Shown: positions 56,001 to 64,000 of the stretch, in pieces
How positions within the stretch are numbered: position 1 is the stretch's first letter
Layout of the letters: every line of letters begins with the position of its first letter
Source of the DNA: Candidatus Obscuribacterales bacterium
Lineage (GTDB): Bacteria; Cyanobacteriota; Vampirovibrionia; Obscuribacterales; Obscuribacteraceae
Assembly (NCBI GenBank): GCA_019750335.1
Contig: JAIEOQ010000008.1
Location: 124,001 to 188,000, forward strand
DNA length: 64,000 bases
Direction of reading: 5' to 3'
Translations under genes and position numbers: made by a program
The notes under the pieces: model-generated
What the model saw: only the letters and a program-made list of their open reading frames with translations
The model's database searches: none
Told to the model about the DNA's origin: nothing

Positions 56001-58622
56001 TTAAGGTCTTTGCCGTTTCGGATAAGCCGAAATAAACAGTTCTTTGATATCTTCAATCAAAGCTAAGCGCGGATTCGTACGCAAGCTCATATCTTCAAAA
56101 CAGGCTCGTACAAGATCCGGTCCGGCCGCCTGTAACTGATCGACAGGAATGCCCAAATCTTGAATCGAACTCGGTTGCCCCAAAGAAGTAAGCAGATCGT
56201 AAACTGCTCGGCGCAGAGCCAAAGCCATTTCCGGATCACTACCCTCACCTAAGCCAAGGAAGCGGGCCGCACGCGCATATTTTTTCGGAGCGACAAAATG
56301 AGTATGAGTGGAGTGCGGCGTGATTTTACGCGGCACTTGCGAGTTATAGTCCAAAGTGGAGAGCAAAAACACACTGTTCGCTCTACCGTGCGGAATATCA
56401 AAACGCGCCCCCAAAGCATGAGCAAGAGCATGATTGACACCGACCGAGGCGTTGCCAATCGCCATACCGGCAAGACAAGCCGCATTATGCAGCTTATGCC
56501 GCCAGACCACATTGGATCCGTTCTTTACTGCTTCGGGCAAAGCTTCAAAAATAAGACGAATCGCTTCCAGAGCCAAGCCATCCGTATAATCGGAAGACAT
56601 AATCGATACCAGCGCCTCAAGGGCGTGAGTTAAGGCGTCGATTGCCGTATCAATAGTGATTTGCGGGGGCAGACTGCGCGTCAAATGCGCGTCCAAAATC
56701 GCCGTATCAGGCAGCAAAGATTCATCAACCAGAGAGAACTTACGATGACTCTTCGAATCTTTCAAAACAGCAAAAGGGGTAACTTCCGAACCGGTACCAG
56801 ATGTAGTCGGAATCGCCACCAGCTGCGTACTGACCCCTTTCGGGAAACGTACAACTCTTTGCCGAAAATCAAGGAACGGTGTCTCCACTTCTTTTAAAGT
56901 CAGCTCCGGCCAATCATAAAAAAGGCGCATGATTTTAGCGGCATCCAGCACGGATCCTCCGCCTAAAGCAATGATTGTGTCCGGTTTGCTTTTACGCATC
57001 ATCGCCACAGCTTTTTCCACTGTGGAATAATCCGGTTCAACTCCGACTTGGCTGAATACATCAACCCGACAATTTTCAGGCAGTCTTTCTAGAACCATCG
57101 ACAGATGCCCGCGGCTGGCTGCCGACTCCGAGGTAACGACAAAAGCCGAGCGACAACGCAATCCACGCAAATGCTCGATACTGCCCGGATTTATATAAAT
57201 GTTTTTGGTCGTTTGAAAAGAAAGAACGAAATTTTTACGATGAGGCACACGTTTATAGTTGATTAAGTTGCTGATGCCAACGTTATCCGTAGTGATATTA
57301 CCGCCGCCGGTGCCGCAACCAAAGCTCAAAGTCGTGTTCAGATTATTGTAAACACCGCCTAAACCGCCAATCGATGTCGGTGAGTTGACGATTACTCTAC
57401 CGGCATTGATCGCTGTAGCATATTGCTCAACTACGTCATCATCATTGGCGAAGATCCCGGCAGTATGCCCGGTTCCGCCAGCATAGTTGACGTCCAAAGC
57501 GCGATTAATCCCTTCATAGACGCTGTCTACGCCGACAAAACCCAACACCGGCATTAGTTTCTCAACTGCCAGCTTGTGATAACGAAGATCACCTTCCAAA
57601 GGACAAAGCAGAATTTTTACGTGCTCCGGCACTTTCAAACCGGCAGCTTCAGCAATCATGTTGGCCGGCTGACCGACAAAACGATAATTCATGCCTTTGG
57701 TTTTCGGGTCGATCACCACTTCGGCTACTTTTTCCACTTCTTCTGACGAACAAACATAGCAACCAAGAGCGCTGAAACGCTCAAGCGCTTCCGGAAGAAT
57801 TTCATTGTCCACAATCAATGTTTGCTCGGAAGGGCACTCGGTGCCATTATCAAAAGTTTTGGAAATGATGATATCGGTGACAGCACATTCAACTACAGCT
57901 GATTTATGGATATAAACCGGCGTATTACCGGAGCCAACACCAATAGCCGGTTTTCCGGAGCTGTGGGCAGCCTTGACCATTTGCGTACCGCCAGTGGCAA
58001 AAATCAAATCCACATCAGGATGAACCATCATCAATTCGGTTTCTTTGCGCAAACGCGAAGATTTTTCGACCCAACTGATAAAGCCCTTTGGCGCGCCGGC
58101 AGCTAAAGCTGCTTCATAAAGAATTTTGGCAGCTTGATTGCTGCAATTGGCAGCCATCAAGTGCGGACTAAAGATCAAGCTGTTTCTAGTTTTAGCCGCA
58201 CACAAACTCTTAAATATGACCGTAGAAGTTGGATTGGTTACAGGCGAAAGAGCAAGGATTACACCCATCGGCTCAGCAATTTCAACCATGTTGTCTTCAG
58301 GGAATTCTTTGATAATGCCGACAGTACGCTTATCTTTAATCTGGTTGTACAAAAATTCAGTGGCGACAAAATTTTTCAGCATTTTGTCTTCAGGCTGTCC
58401 CATGCGAGTTTCTTCATGAGCAGCTTGAGCCAGAATATAAACATTGTCCAAAGCGGCCAGAGTCATCGCTTTGACTATTTTGTCTACTTGCTCCTGGCTG
58501 TACTGAGAAAAAACAGCCGACGCCAAACGCGCTTGGCGGACCAAATGGTTTACATGGTCGTGCAGAGAACGCTCATGCTCGCTTTGCTCCTGCTCAGTGC
58601 CTACCGATTGCTGTTTACTCAT
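56001..58622 (-). CDS. adhE: Bifunctional aldehyde-alcohol dehydrogenase
   Basis: Fermentative enzyme reducing acetyl-CoA through acetaldehyde to ethanol with two NADH. The 873-residue fusion has an N-terminal acylating aldehyde dehydrogenase (about 1-450, catalytic Cys in FDNGTECPSEQT) and a C-terminal iron alcohol dehydrogenase (about 460-870: GGGSVLDAAKIMRL, PTTSGTGSEVTPFAV, DALTHALEALVS, NHALAHALGARFDIPHG with the iron-binding Asp/His residues). Start ATG 58622 has GGTGA nine bases upstream; the frame is open to 58670. It implies mixed-acid type growth without oxygen. Such enzymes form filaments called spirosomes. Confidence 0.96.
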   Translation of the reverse strand: MSKQQSVGTEQEQSEHERSLHDHVNHLVRQARLASAVFSQYSQEQVDKIVKAMTLAALDNVYILAQAAHEETRMGQPEDKMLKNFVATEFLYNQIKDKRTVGIIKEFPEDNMVEIAEPMGVILALSPVTNPTSTVIFKSLCAAKTRNSLIFSPHLMAANCSNQAAKILYEAALAAGAPKGFISWVEKSSRLRKETELMMVHPDVDLIFATGGTQMVKAAHSSGKPAIGVGSGNTPVYIHKSAVVECAVTDIIISKTFDNGTECPSEQTLIVDNEILPEALERFSALGCYVCSSEEVEKVAEVVIDPKTKGMNYRFVGQPANMIAEAAGLKVPEHVKILLCPLEGDLRYHKLAVEKLMPVLGFVGVDSVYEGINRALDVNYAGGTGHTAGIFANDDDVVEQYATAINAGRVIVNSPTSIGGLGGVYNNLNTTLSFGCGTGGGNITTDNVGISNLINYKRVPHRKNFVLSFQTTKNIYINPGSIEHLRGLRCRSAFVVTSESAASRGHLSMVLERLPENCRVDVFSQVGVEPDYSTVEKAVAMMRKSKPDTIIALGGGSVLDAAKIMRLFYDWPELTLKEVETPFLDFRQRVVRFPKGVSTQLVAIPTTSGTGSEVTPFAVLKDSKSHRKFSLVDESLLPDTAILDAHLTRSLPPQITIDTAIDALTHALEALVSIMSSDYTDGLALEAIRLIFEALPEAVKNGSNVVWRHKLHNAACLAGMAIGNASVGVNHALAHALGARFDIPHGRANSVFLLSTLDYNSQVPRKITPHSTHTHFVAPKKYARAARFLGLGEGSDPEMALALRRAVYDLLTSLGQPSSIQDLGIPVDQLQAAGPDLVRACFEDMSLRTNPRLALIEDIKELFISAYPKRQRP

Positions 58623-58885
58623 GTATATGTCACCAAAAAATTGGGCCAGAACTCTAAGGACGCTTCGCATCCGCTGAATGTTTCAGAGAGATCAACCCCA
58701 GCGTATGCCATAAAAACGGTCATATCAAGTGTATGTGAGGAAAGTTACTCTTATATTGATATTTATATGATGTTTAGAATATTCTGAGAAACTTCTAAAA
58801 GTTGCGGGAAACACGCGTATAGACCTTGGCAAGACAATTCATTGTATTAGAATAATCTTGTCCCTATATTTGGCGTGGACATTCA
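58623..58885. other. Divergent region between adhE and a TPR gene
   Basis: 263 bases, AT-rich in the middle (58740-58790), with no gene. It must contain the adhE promoter and that of the TPR gene. I looked for a Rex-type palindrome, expected at fermentation genes, and found none convincing. Confidence 0.4.
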
Positions 58886-61084
58886 ATGACAAGCACGTAT
58901 ATTAGTGCGCCGGCCTCCAAACGACTAAGCTATTTAATGGCTTACGGCTTGCTGGGATTTTGCTGTACCGGGGCTTCCGCCGCTGATTTTTCACAAACCA
59001 AGAAACTTTACGTACCACCAAGCCAGATTGATCGGCGGGTGGACTTTGCCTCTTTACGAGAAAACGCAACCACAAATCGGACTACCGCCGCTAATCAAAA
59101 GGGACAAAGCGTTACCGGCTCTAAAACAGTCAATAAAGCCGCCATCTCACAAATGAACAAAAAGGCAAATTCCTTTCTTAAGGAAGGAAAAGTTGCCGAA
59201 GCACAAGAAACTTTTGCCGCCATGGACAAGCTGACGCCAGGCAACAAAAATACGGCAAATAAGCTGTCCCAAACTAACGTGCAACAAGCGCAAAAGTTTA
59301 TGAACGCCGGCGATTTTCATAATGCACTTACGGCTGCTCGCCAAGCTATTGCTATCGATCCAAGCAATCCGGAAGCGCACAATATTCTTTCTCAACTCTA
59401 CCGAAAAGTAGGAGCTAATCCAGACAACCCCAACGAGCGCTTGAGTACAGCCCACGCACTCTATCAGCGCGGACAATATTTAGAAGCCGAAGTTGAGTAT
59501 AAAGCCGCTTTGGCAATCAGACCTTCAGCGGAAGGGCATGTCGGTTTAGGCAAAGTTGCCGAAAAGCTGCGCGGGCCACAAGCCGCAAAAGATTATTACT
59601 GCCAAGCTTTAAGCCTGGATCCTAATTCTGCCATCGCACACCGCGAATTAGGCATGCTGCACCACAACAGCGGGGACGTAATTACAGCCAATGCCGAGCT
59701 GAGTAAAGCTCTTACTCTCGACTCCAAAGACAGCGTTGCCGGACAAAGCTTGATTAAACTCTGGCAGGAACAGGTAACTAAAGCGCCCAGTGCCAATTCG
59801 CATTTAGGCTTGGCTCGAGCGTATCAACTAACAGGCGACCTGAACTCAGCACAAAATGAATATCGTCAGGTTGTCCAAACCGATCCGAATCACCCTAATC
59901 TTCCGGCAGCCAGACAAAGCTTTCAACAAGCTTTGGCTAAACAGGATGCTCTAAAAAATATAGCCGCGGCTCAAAGTCTTGAAGCAAAAGGTTCACTGCA
60001 AGATGCGTTTCAGCAGGCAAACTTAGCAGTCAGTCTTGATCAGCGTAATATGAATCACCGTCTTTACCAAGGCTATCTTCTGGAAAAACTAGGACAGCAA
60101 AACCAAGCGCGACAAGTTTATACGGCAATCTTGAATGAGGATCCAGCCAATATGGCTGCCGCGCAACGAATGCAATCTCTCGGACAAACTGTTTCTTCAG
60201 CCGGAATGCTTTCGACCGGACAGCTTTTTGACAGCGGCGGCGGTTCGACTGCCGGTTTCCCGGGAAGCAAATTTGGCACCCTTTTTCCTTATGGCACGCC
60301 GGTTTCTCAAACCATGCCTTTTTCCGCTCCGGTGGCACCAGGCGATCATGTCGGAGTTCTTGCTAATTTTATGGGCGCTGTTCGCGAGCAAATGTTCACA
60401 CAAAAAGAACAGTGGCAAGCCTTTGAAGATCTTTCGCGTCGTTCACAACGGAATCAATTCGGCAAGAGTTCATTGCCGACGTCGAGCGGAAACAACAACA
60501 ACGACGACTATATTTCTAAGATTCTCTCCAGCCCGGTAGGTAGCCCCTTGCCCGGAAAATCAGCACCAACCGTAGCGCCAATGTTCTCACCGGTATCTTC
60601 AACACAAGCAGCAGCGATACCGGCAGTCGGCTCGCTTTTACCGCCAGCGACACCGGTAATTTTGCCCGAGGAAAATCTCGGCGGTCTCAAACCAGCTTTG
60701 CCCAGCTCTTATTTCAGAAACAAAGAAATTTTAGCCCCGAGCGCCCCGACTTTAGGTTTCGATCTAATGCAGGTCCAGCCGACACTGAAAAATGTTCAAC
60801 TGAACGTCGTTTTGCGAAATAACTCAGCAACAGCGGTAAGCTTGCCGAAAAACATGCAAGCGCTAATCAGATATCCCGACGGCCGCGAAGCCGAGGTAAA
60901 AGCTGATTTTAAAGAGAGTTCCATACCAGCCAACGGCTCTTTAGCTGGTATCGTTCGTGTACCTTTTGCCAAAGCGGACGCCAATGCCGATCTTATATTG
61001 CGCAATTTAGATCCTTCAGCAGAAATACATTTGAATGCCGGCGCTTTCAGACAGCAAGCAGCAGCCATGAATTACCCGCACTAA
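58886..61084 (+). CDS. Large secreted TPR protein
   Basis: A 732-residue protein with a signal peptide (LMAYGLLGFCCTGASA, cleavage near residue 33), then a linker and about eight TPR units between about 85 and 430 (FMNAGDFHNALTAARQAIAI, LYQRGQYLEAEVEYKAALAI, AYQLTGDLNSAQNEYRQVV). A Pro/Ser/Gly-rich stretch follows (about 430-620), and a beta-rich C-terminal domain (about 630-730, VQLNVVLRNNSATAVSL) resembling Ig-like folds. It probably scaffolds an envelope or extracellular complex. It converges on a matrixin-like gene with a six-base gap. Confidence 0.85.
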   Translation: MTSTYISAPASKRLSYLMAYGLLGFCCTGASAADFSQTKKLYVPPSQIDRRVDFASLRENATTNRTTAANQKGQSVTGSKTVNKAAISQMNKKANSFLKEGKVAEAQETFAAMDKLTPGNKNTANKLSQTNVQQAQKFMNAGDFHNALTAARQAIAIDPSNPEAHNILSQLYRKVGANPDNPNERLSTAHALYQRGQYLEAEVEYKAALAIRPSAEGHVGLGKVAEKLRGPQAAKDYYCQALSLDPNSAIAHRELGMLHHNSGDVITANAELSKALTLDSKDSVAGQSLIKLWQEQVTKAPSANSHLGLARAYQLTGDLNSAQNEYRQVVQTDPNHPNLPAARQSFQQALAKQDALKNIAAAQSLEAKGSLQDAFQQANLAVSLDQRNMNHRLYQGYLLEKLGQQNQARQVYTAILNEDPANMAAAQRMQSLGQTVSSAGMLSTGQLFDSGGGSTAGFPGSKFGTLFPYGTPVSQTMPFSAPVAPGDHVGVLANFMGAVREQMFTQKEQWQAFEDLSRRSQRNQFGKSSLPTSSGNNNNDDYISKILSSPVGSPLPGKSAPTVAPMFSPVSSTQAAAIPAVGSLLPPATPVILPEENLGGLKPALPSSYFRNKEILAPSAPTLGFDLMQVQPTLKNVQLNVVLRNNSATAVSLPKNMQALIRYPDGREAEVKADFKESSIPANGSLAGIVRVPFAKADANADLILRNLDPSAEIHLNAGAFRQQAAAMNYPH

Positions 61085-61090
61085 CAAGAT

Positions 61091-61966
61091 TTATTCCATC
61101 AAGAATGTCGGTCTTTGACGATAAAGCCAGCGCAGCGTAGCCTTATCCGAAGCCGAAAGAATATCGACCTGACGATTTTCATGCATAATGTCTTCGCGAT
61201 AAGGACTGTGGGCCTTGATTCCCAGAGCATGACCGAACTCGTGAGCAGCATCGGCCTGCAAACGATACAGTTCAGGATTTACTTGCATTTCAATCACAAC
61301 CGGATAGCGCGGGATCATTTTACCGCCAGCTAGCGCCTGGCGAATTACATTAGCATCAAAAACTTTAGCGCTTGTATTGGCATGAACGCTGATACCGCCA
61401 GGCGAATCGGCATCGACAAAATGATCGACAAAAAACACAAGCACATTAGCATCTTCCGGTCGATCGACAAAACCAAAACTAATCAGTCCTTCGTTTTCAA
61501 ACTCGCGCCATTGCTCGATTCCATTAGCAACAGCAACATTCATATCTTGAGTCCAGCCCGGACAATCAGGCAATTCCCAAATTGATTTCGGCTCAACAAG
61601 CATTTGATAAACTTCGTCAGGCCGGCTTGCCTGCAAGGTAGCAAAAGATTCTTCCGGCAATTTTTTGCCCATACTAATCCAAACTTTGAGCGGTAAACGA
61701 CGCCTATCCCACTGGACAAGCTTCATTCCCAAAGACGGCTCACCGGGATTATATATTTCGGCAGGAGCACCGGCTTTACGATTGAGACCGGGAGCCAAAT
61801 GCAAACCAGCTGCTTGCGGTAATTCATTATCAGTCGAATAATTTCCAAAATTAGCTTTAGGCAAAGCTTTGCTTTGAGCCCAAGCCGCGCAAAATGGAAA
61901 CAAGCCCATACTCAAGAAAACAAGGAGCAGGAGACGACTATATTTCAGACTTTCAGCAATTGCCAT
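61091..61966 (-). CDS. Secreted matrixin-like zinc metalloprotease
   Basis: A 291-residue metzincin-like protein with a signal peptide (LLLLVFLSMGLFPFCAAWA). The zinc site reads HEFGHALGIKAHS (H242, E243, H246, G249, H253) followed by DIM with the Met-turn M261. The third histidine is one residue later than in classical HExxHxxGxxH, a form also seen in the matrixin gene at 62714. The catalytic half has VVIEMQVNPELYRLQADAAHE, and an N-terminal about 140 residues lack known domains. It is probably an exported protease; no propeptide cysteine switch is evident. Confidence 0.82.
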   Translation of the reverse strand: MAIAESLKYSRLLLLVFLSMGLFPFCAAWAQSKALPKANFGNYSTDNELPQAAGLHLAPGLNRKAGAPAEIYNPGEPSLGMKLVQWDRRRLPLKVWISMGKKLPEESFATLQASRPDEVYQMLVEPKSIWELPDCPGWTQDMNVAVANGIEQWREFENEGLISFGFVDRPEDANVLVFFVDHFVDADSPGGISVHANTSAKVFDANVIRQALAGGKMIPRYPVVIEMQVNPELYRLQADAAHEFGHALGIKAHSPYREDIMHENRQVDILSASDKATLRWLYRQRPTFLME

Positions 61967-62015
61967 ACTTCTTCATTCTAACTACTGATTGGGCATAAAG
62001 CTCATATAATTTATT

Positions 62016-62717
62016 TTGCCCATCTTACTAAATTACGAGAATAACTTGCCCGAAACTTATCAGACATTGAGCCAGCAAACAGCTGAATTAATCAGGGACT
62101 TAGTTCAAACTAAGCCCAACGCTTGCTTGGGACTGCCGACCGGGCGTACGCCAATGGAGTTTTATCGTCTGCTTTCCCAATGGTCACAACAAGGAAAGAT
62201 CGATTGGGCTCAGACTTCTTGTTTCCAGCTTGATGAATATTTCGATACCAATCCCGAACATTCATATCGCAATTATCTAATTCTCAATCTGTATCGCAAT
62301 ACAAATTTATCGCCGGACAGGCTCTACAACCCGATGATTACCGATGATTATGATGCCTTGATCACGGCTAAAGGTGGGCTGGATCTAACCGTACTTGGGC
62401 TCGGGCGCAACGGGCATATCGCTTTTAATGAACCGGGAACACCGTTGAATACCTGGACTCATTCGCTGTGGCTTGCCGAATCAACCAGAAAAGCCAACGC
62501 TGAATTTTTTGACGATGGCTGTCGCGTGCCGACAAGAGCCGTATCAATGGGTTTGCAAACCATTCTTTCTTCACGCCGCCTAATTCTAATTGTTTCCGGA
62601 GAAGAGAAAAGAGAGATTTTGCAAAAGGCTTTACGCGGTGAAATAACATCTTCTTTGCCGGCATCTTTTTTACAGCTGCACAAAGATTTGCTTGTGCTGA
62701 CCGATTTTGATTACTAA
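62016..62717 (+). CDS. nagB: Glucosamine-6-phosphate deaminase
   Basis: Converts glucosamine-6-phosphate to fructose-6-phosphate and ammonia, the last step of amino-sugar use. The 233-residue protein has LGLPTGRTPMEFYRLL, CFQLDEY, GLGRNGHIAFNEPG and SMGLQTIL, matching the short Bacillus-type NagB (about 240 residues). The TTG start at 62016 lacks a clear ribosome site, and a TTG at 62046 is an alternative. No nagA is adjacent. Surrounded by matrixin/TPR genes, it may be moved here by chance. Its stop overlaps the convergent gene by four bases. Confidence 0.9.
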   Translation: MPILLNYENNLPETYQTLSQQTAELIRDLVQTKPNACLGLPTGRTPMEFYRLLSQWSQQGKIDWAQTSCFQLDEYFDTNPEHSYRNYLILNLYRNTNLSPDRLYNPMITDDYDALITAKGGLDLTVLGLGRNGHIAFNEPGTPLNTWTHSLWLAESTRKANAEFFDDGCRVPTRAVSMGLQTILSSRRLILIVSGEEKREILQKALRGEITSSLPASFLQLHKDLLVLTDFDY

Positions 62718-64000
62718 AGCGACTTGAGCTTAGCTTCAATCTGTACGGCTTCAGATGTGCGCTGGAGCTTGCGCAACACTAAAGACAGATTTTTCAGAAG
62801 TAAGGGCAATCTTTCTTTGTCATGCTGAAGTTCAAGTATTTCAATTGATTTTTTCAGATAAACGACCGCTTGCTCATAATGTCCGGTATTAGCTTCATCG
62901 GCTCCCCAGGAGGAATAGCAAACAGCGATATTTGATTGAACGAATTCATTTGCCGGATAAATCTGCAAAGCAGTTTCAAATTTTTGCAAAGCTAAGGGGT
63001 AGTTTTTTTGCTTTAAGATTTCCACGCCTTCAGCATTCATAGCGATGCTGCGATTCAAAGGGCTGGAAGGATCACCGGACATAGCCACCCTGGACATATT
63101 GATATTTTGATTAGCAAATTTTTCGGCCGGCATAGCATAAAGCGAATAAATAGTATTGCGGTCCCGACTGGTAAGGCCGATACCGCGCTCATCGGGGCGA
63201 ATCGTACCGAACATTGCGTCTTCCGGACTGCGACTATGCCCGTACAAACCAAAAGCATGACCGACTTCATGCAAACAGACACGATGCACATAGCCGTCGC
63301 TGACCAAACTATTGGATAAAGGAAACACTGTCAAAATCACCAGCGTGGTGCTGCGTGCGCCTAAATTATCCGGCACAACAATTGCTTGCCCACCTTCGGA
63401 CAAAGTGGATAGCTCACGCGTATTATTAGTCCAATGGCATTTAACTGCAGCCTGCTGCGGATCATTGGTATAAGCTATGCGAATTTTGCCGCGGGAAGCA
63501 TCAACCCATTCTTGGAAAGATTGGCGCAATATCGCAGCAAAAGCCGGGCGATAACCAGGTACCCCATCGCCCGGCTTAATATAGATGCGAATCGGCATCC
63601 GGCTCTCGGGCCAGCGAACCATGCCGTTTTGCGTAACTTCAGCTAAATAATTGCTACTATCTTCAAAAGAAGAAAGCCCGCTCGTACGCTGCAATTCGGT
63701 TTCCAAAACAGTAATTGAACTTTGGGCCATGGGCACAAAAGTCCCGCGGGGCTCCGCTCGTAAATACTGTTTATAGGCGTTGATTGCTGCTTTAAGATCA
63801 CCGAGATTTTGGTAGCAAGTGCCAAGTGAGTATAAAACATTTGGCATGTCCGGTTTCATCGATATAGCCGTACGCAACTCGCTTAAAGCTTCTTTGTATG
63901 CACCGATACCTTGCAGCGACGTACCATAATTCAAATGAGCTTCAGCAAAATTAGGAGCGATACGCACTATTTGCCCGAATTTATCACTAGCTTCTTGATA
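62714..64000 (-). CDS. TPR protein with embedded matrixin-like protease domain, 5' end outside window
   Basis: The frame is open to the right edge: upstream of the GTG at 63967, bases 63968-64000 encode YQEASDKFGQI, continuing a TPR helix, so the true start lies outside. About 428 residues are visible: TPR units at the N-terminal side (AHLNYGTSLQGIGAYKEAL, VLYSLGTCYQNLGDLKAAI), a metzincin domain with HEVGHAFGLYGHS at about 63236-63271 and a possible Met-turn in DAMFG, then more TPRs (LKQKNYPLALQKFETALQI, YEQAVVYLKKSIEIL). The zinc motif has the same one-residue expansion as the 61091 protein. It probably belongs to the same exported system. Confidence 0.85.
   Translation of the reverse strand, partial: YQEASDKFGQIVRIAPNFAEAHLNYGTSLQGIGAYKEALSELRTAISMKPDMPNVLYSLGTCYQNLGDLKAAINAYKQYLRAEPRGTFVPMAQSSITVLETELQRTSGLSSFEDSSNYLAEVTQNGMVRWPESRMPIRIYIKPGDGVPGYRPAFAAILRQSFQEWVDASRGKIRIAYTNDPQQAAVKCHWTNNTRELSTLSEGGQAIVVPDNLGARSTTLVILTVFPLSNSLVSDGYVHRVCLHEVGHAFGLYGHSRSPEDAMFGTIRPDERGIGLTSRDRNTIYSLYAMPAEKFANQNINMSRVAMSGDPSSPLNRSIAMNAEGVEILKQKNYPLALQKFETALQIYPANEFVQSNIAVCYSSWGADEANTGHYEQAVVYLKKSIEILELQHDKERLPLLLKNLSLVLRKLQRTSEAVQIEAKLKSL

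Noticed and set aside
58623..58885. Rex operator before adhE
   Set aside because: No TTGTGAA-N-TTCACAA-like palindrome is present in the interval.
1..64000. tRNA genes, CRISPR arrays, insertion sequences or prophage
   Set aside because: No cloverleaf-like intergenic segment, no regularly spaced repeats, and no transposase, integrase or phage structural protein was seen on either strand.

Overview
This window is a gene-dense bacterial chromosome segment of medium GC content. It has about 47 protein genes, most gaps are under 250 bases, and I see no rRNA, tRNA, CRISPR array, phage module or insertion sequence. The gene mix suggests a non-photosynthetic relative of the Cyanobacteria (Vampirovibrionia/Melainabacteria, Obscuribacter-like). 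The pointers are an ARC6/IMS-type domain otherwise typical of cyanobacteria and plastids, an ABC1/UbiB kinase, several Ser/Thr kinases, many secreted TPR proteins and matrixin-like proteases, fermentative AdhE, and no photosynthesis genes. This placement is an inference; no rRNA is present to confirm it.

Layout. 1-11 kb: the 3' part of purK, an Ala-rich tail-anchored coiled-coil protein, a single-chain transketolase, an M1 aminopeptidase, a large Gln-rich protein carrying papain-like catalytic motifs with a small unknown gene behind it, and lysS. 11-18.5 kb: gyrA, an OmpR-type response regulator, a glycosyltransferase/epimerase pair, and a DUF6088/AbiEi-like gene whose upstream region holds two identical palindromes in opposite orientation. 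18.6-30.5 kb: a sulfur amino acid and cobalamin block with the methylmalonyl-CoA mutase large subunit, cystathionine beta-synthase, cystathionine gamma-lyase, MetH and a fused homocysteine methyltransferase/MTHFR, plus small secreted and membrane proteins. 30.7-42.5 kb: lepA, a SUFU-domain protein, a membrane Ser/Thr kinase with TPRs, an amino acid permease, a sugar-nucleotide block (epimerase, DegT aminotransferase, GT2) and a lethal-factor-like zinc peptidase overlapping a small gene.

42.6-54.4 kb is a run of eleven minus-strand genes, mostly overlapping or nearly touching. In transcription order they are a phasin-like protein, UbiB kinase, PP2C phosphatase, FHA protein, Ser/Thr kinase with NHL propeller, Maf, an SAH-hydrolase-like protein, a secreted IMS-domain protein, an M23 peptidase, a PEGA-like membrane protein and hemL. 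Kinase, phosphatase and phosphothreonine reader together form a complete signalling module. 54.7-64 kb: arginase, a STAS protein, AdhE, and an envelope/secretion cluster of TPR and matrixin-like proteins around nagB, running off the right edge.

Functional links. CBS and CGL turn homocysteine into cysteine and 2-oxobutyrate. MetH and the methyltransferase/MTHFR fusion recycle homocysteine to methionine. The mutase beside CBS could take propionyl units from 2-oxobutyrate to succinyl-CoA. General organisation features are many GTG/TTG starts, TGATG/TAATG/ATGA gene junctions, and four convergent gene pairs sharing exactly four bases of overlapping stop codons.
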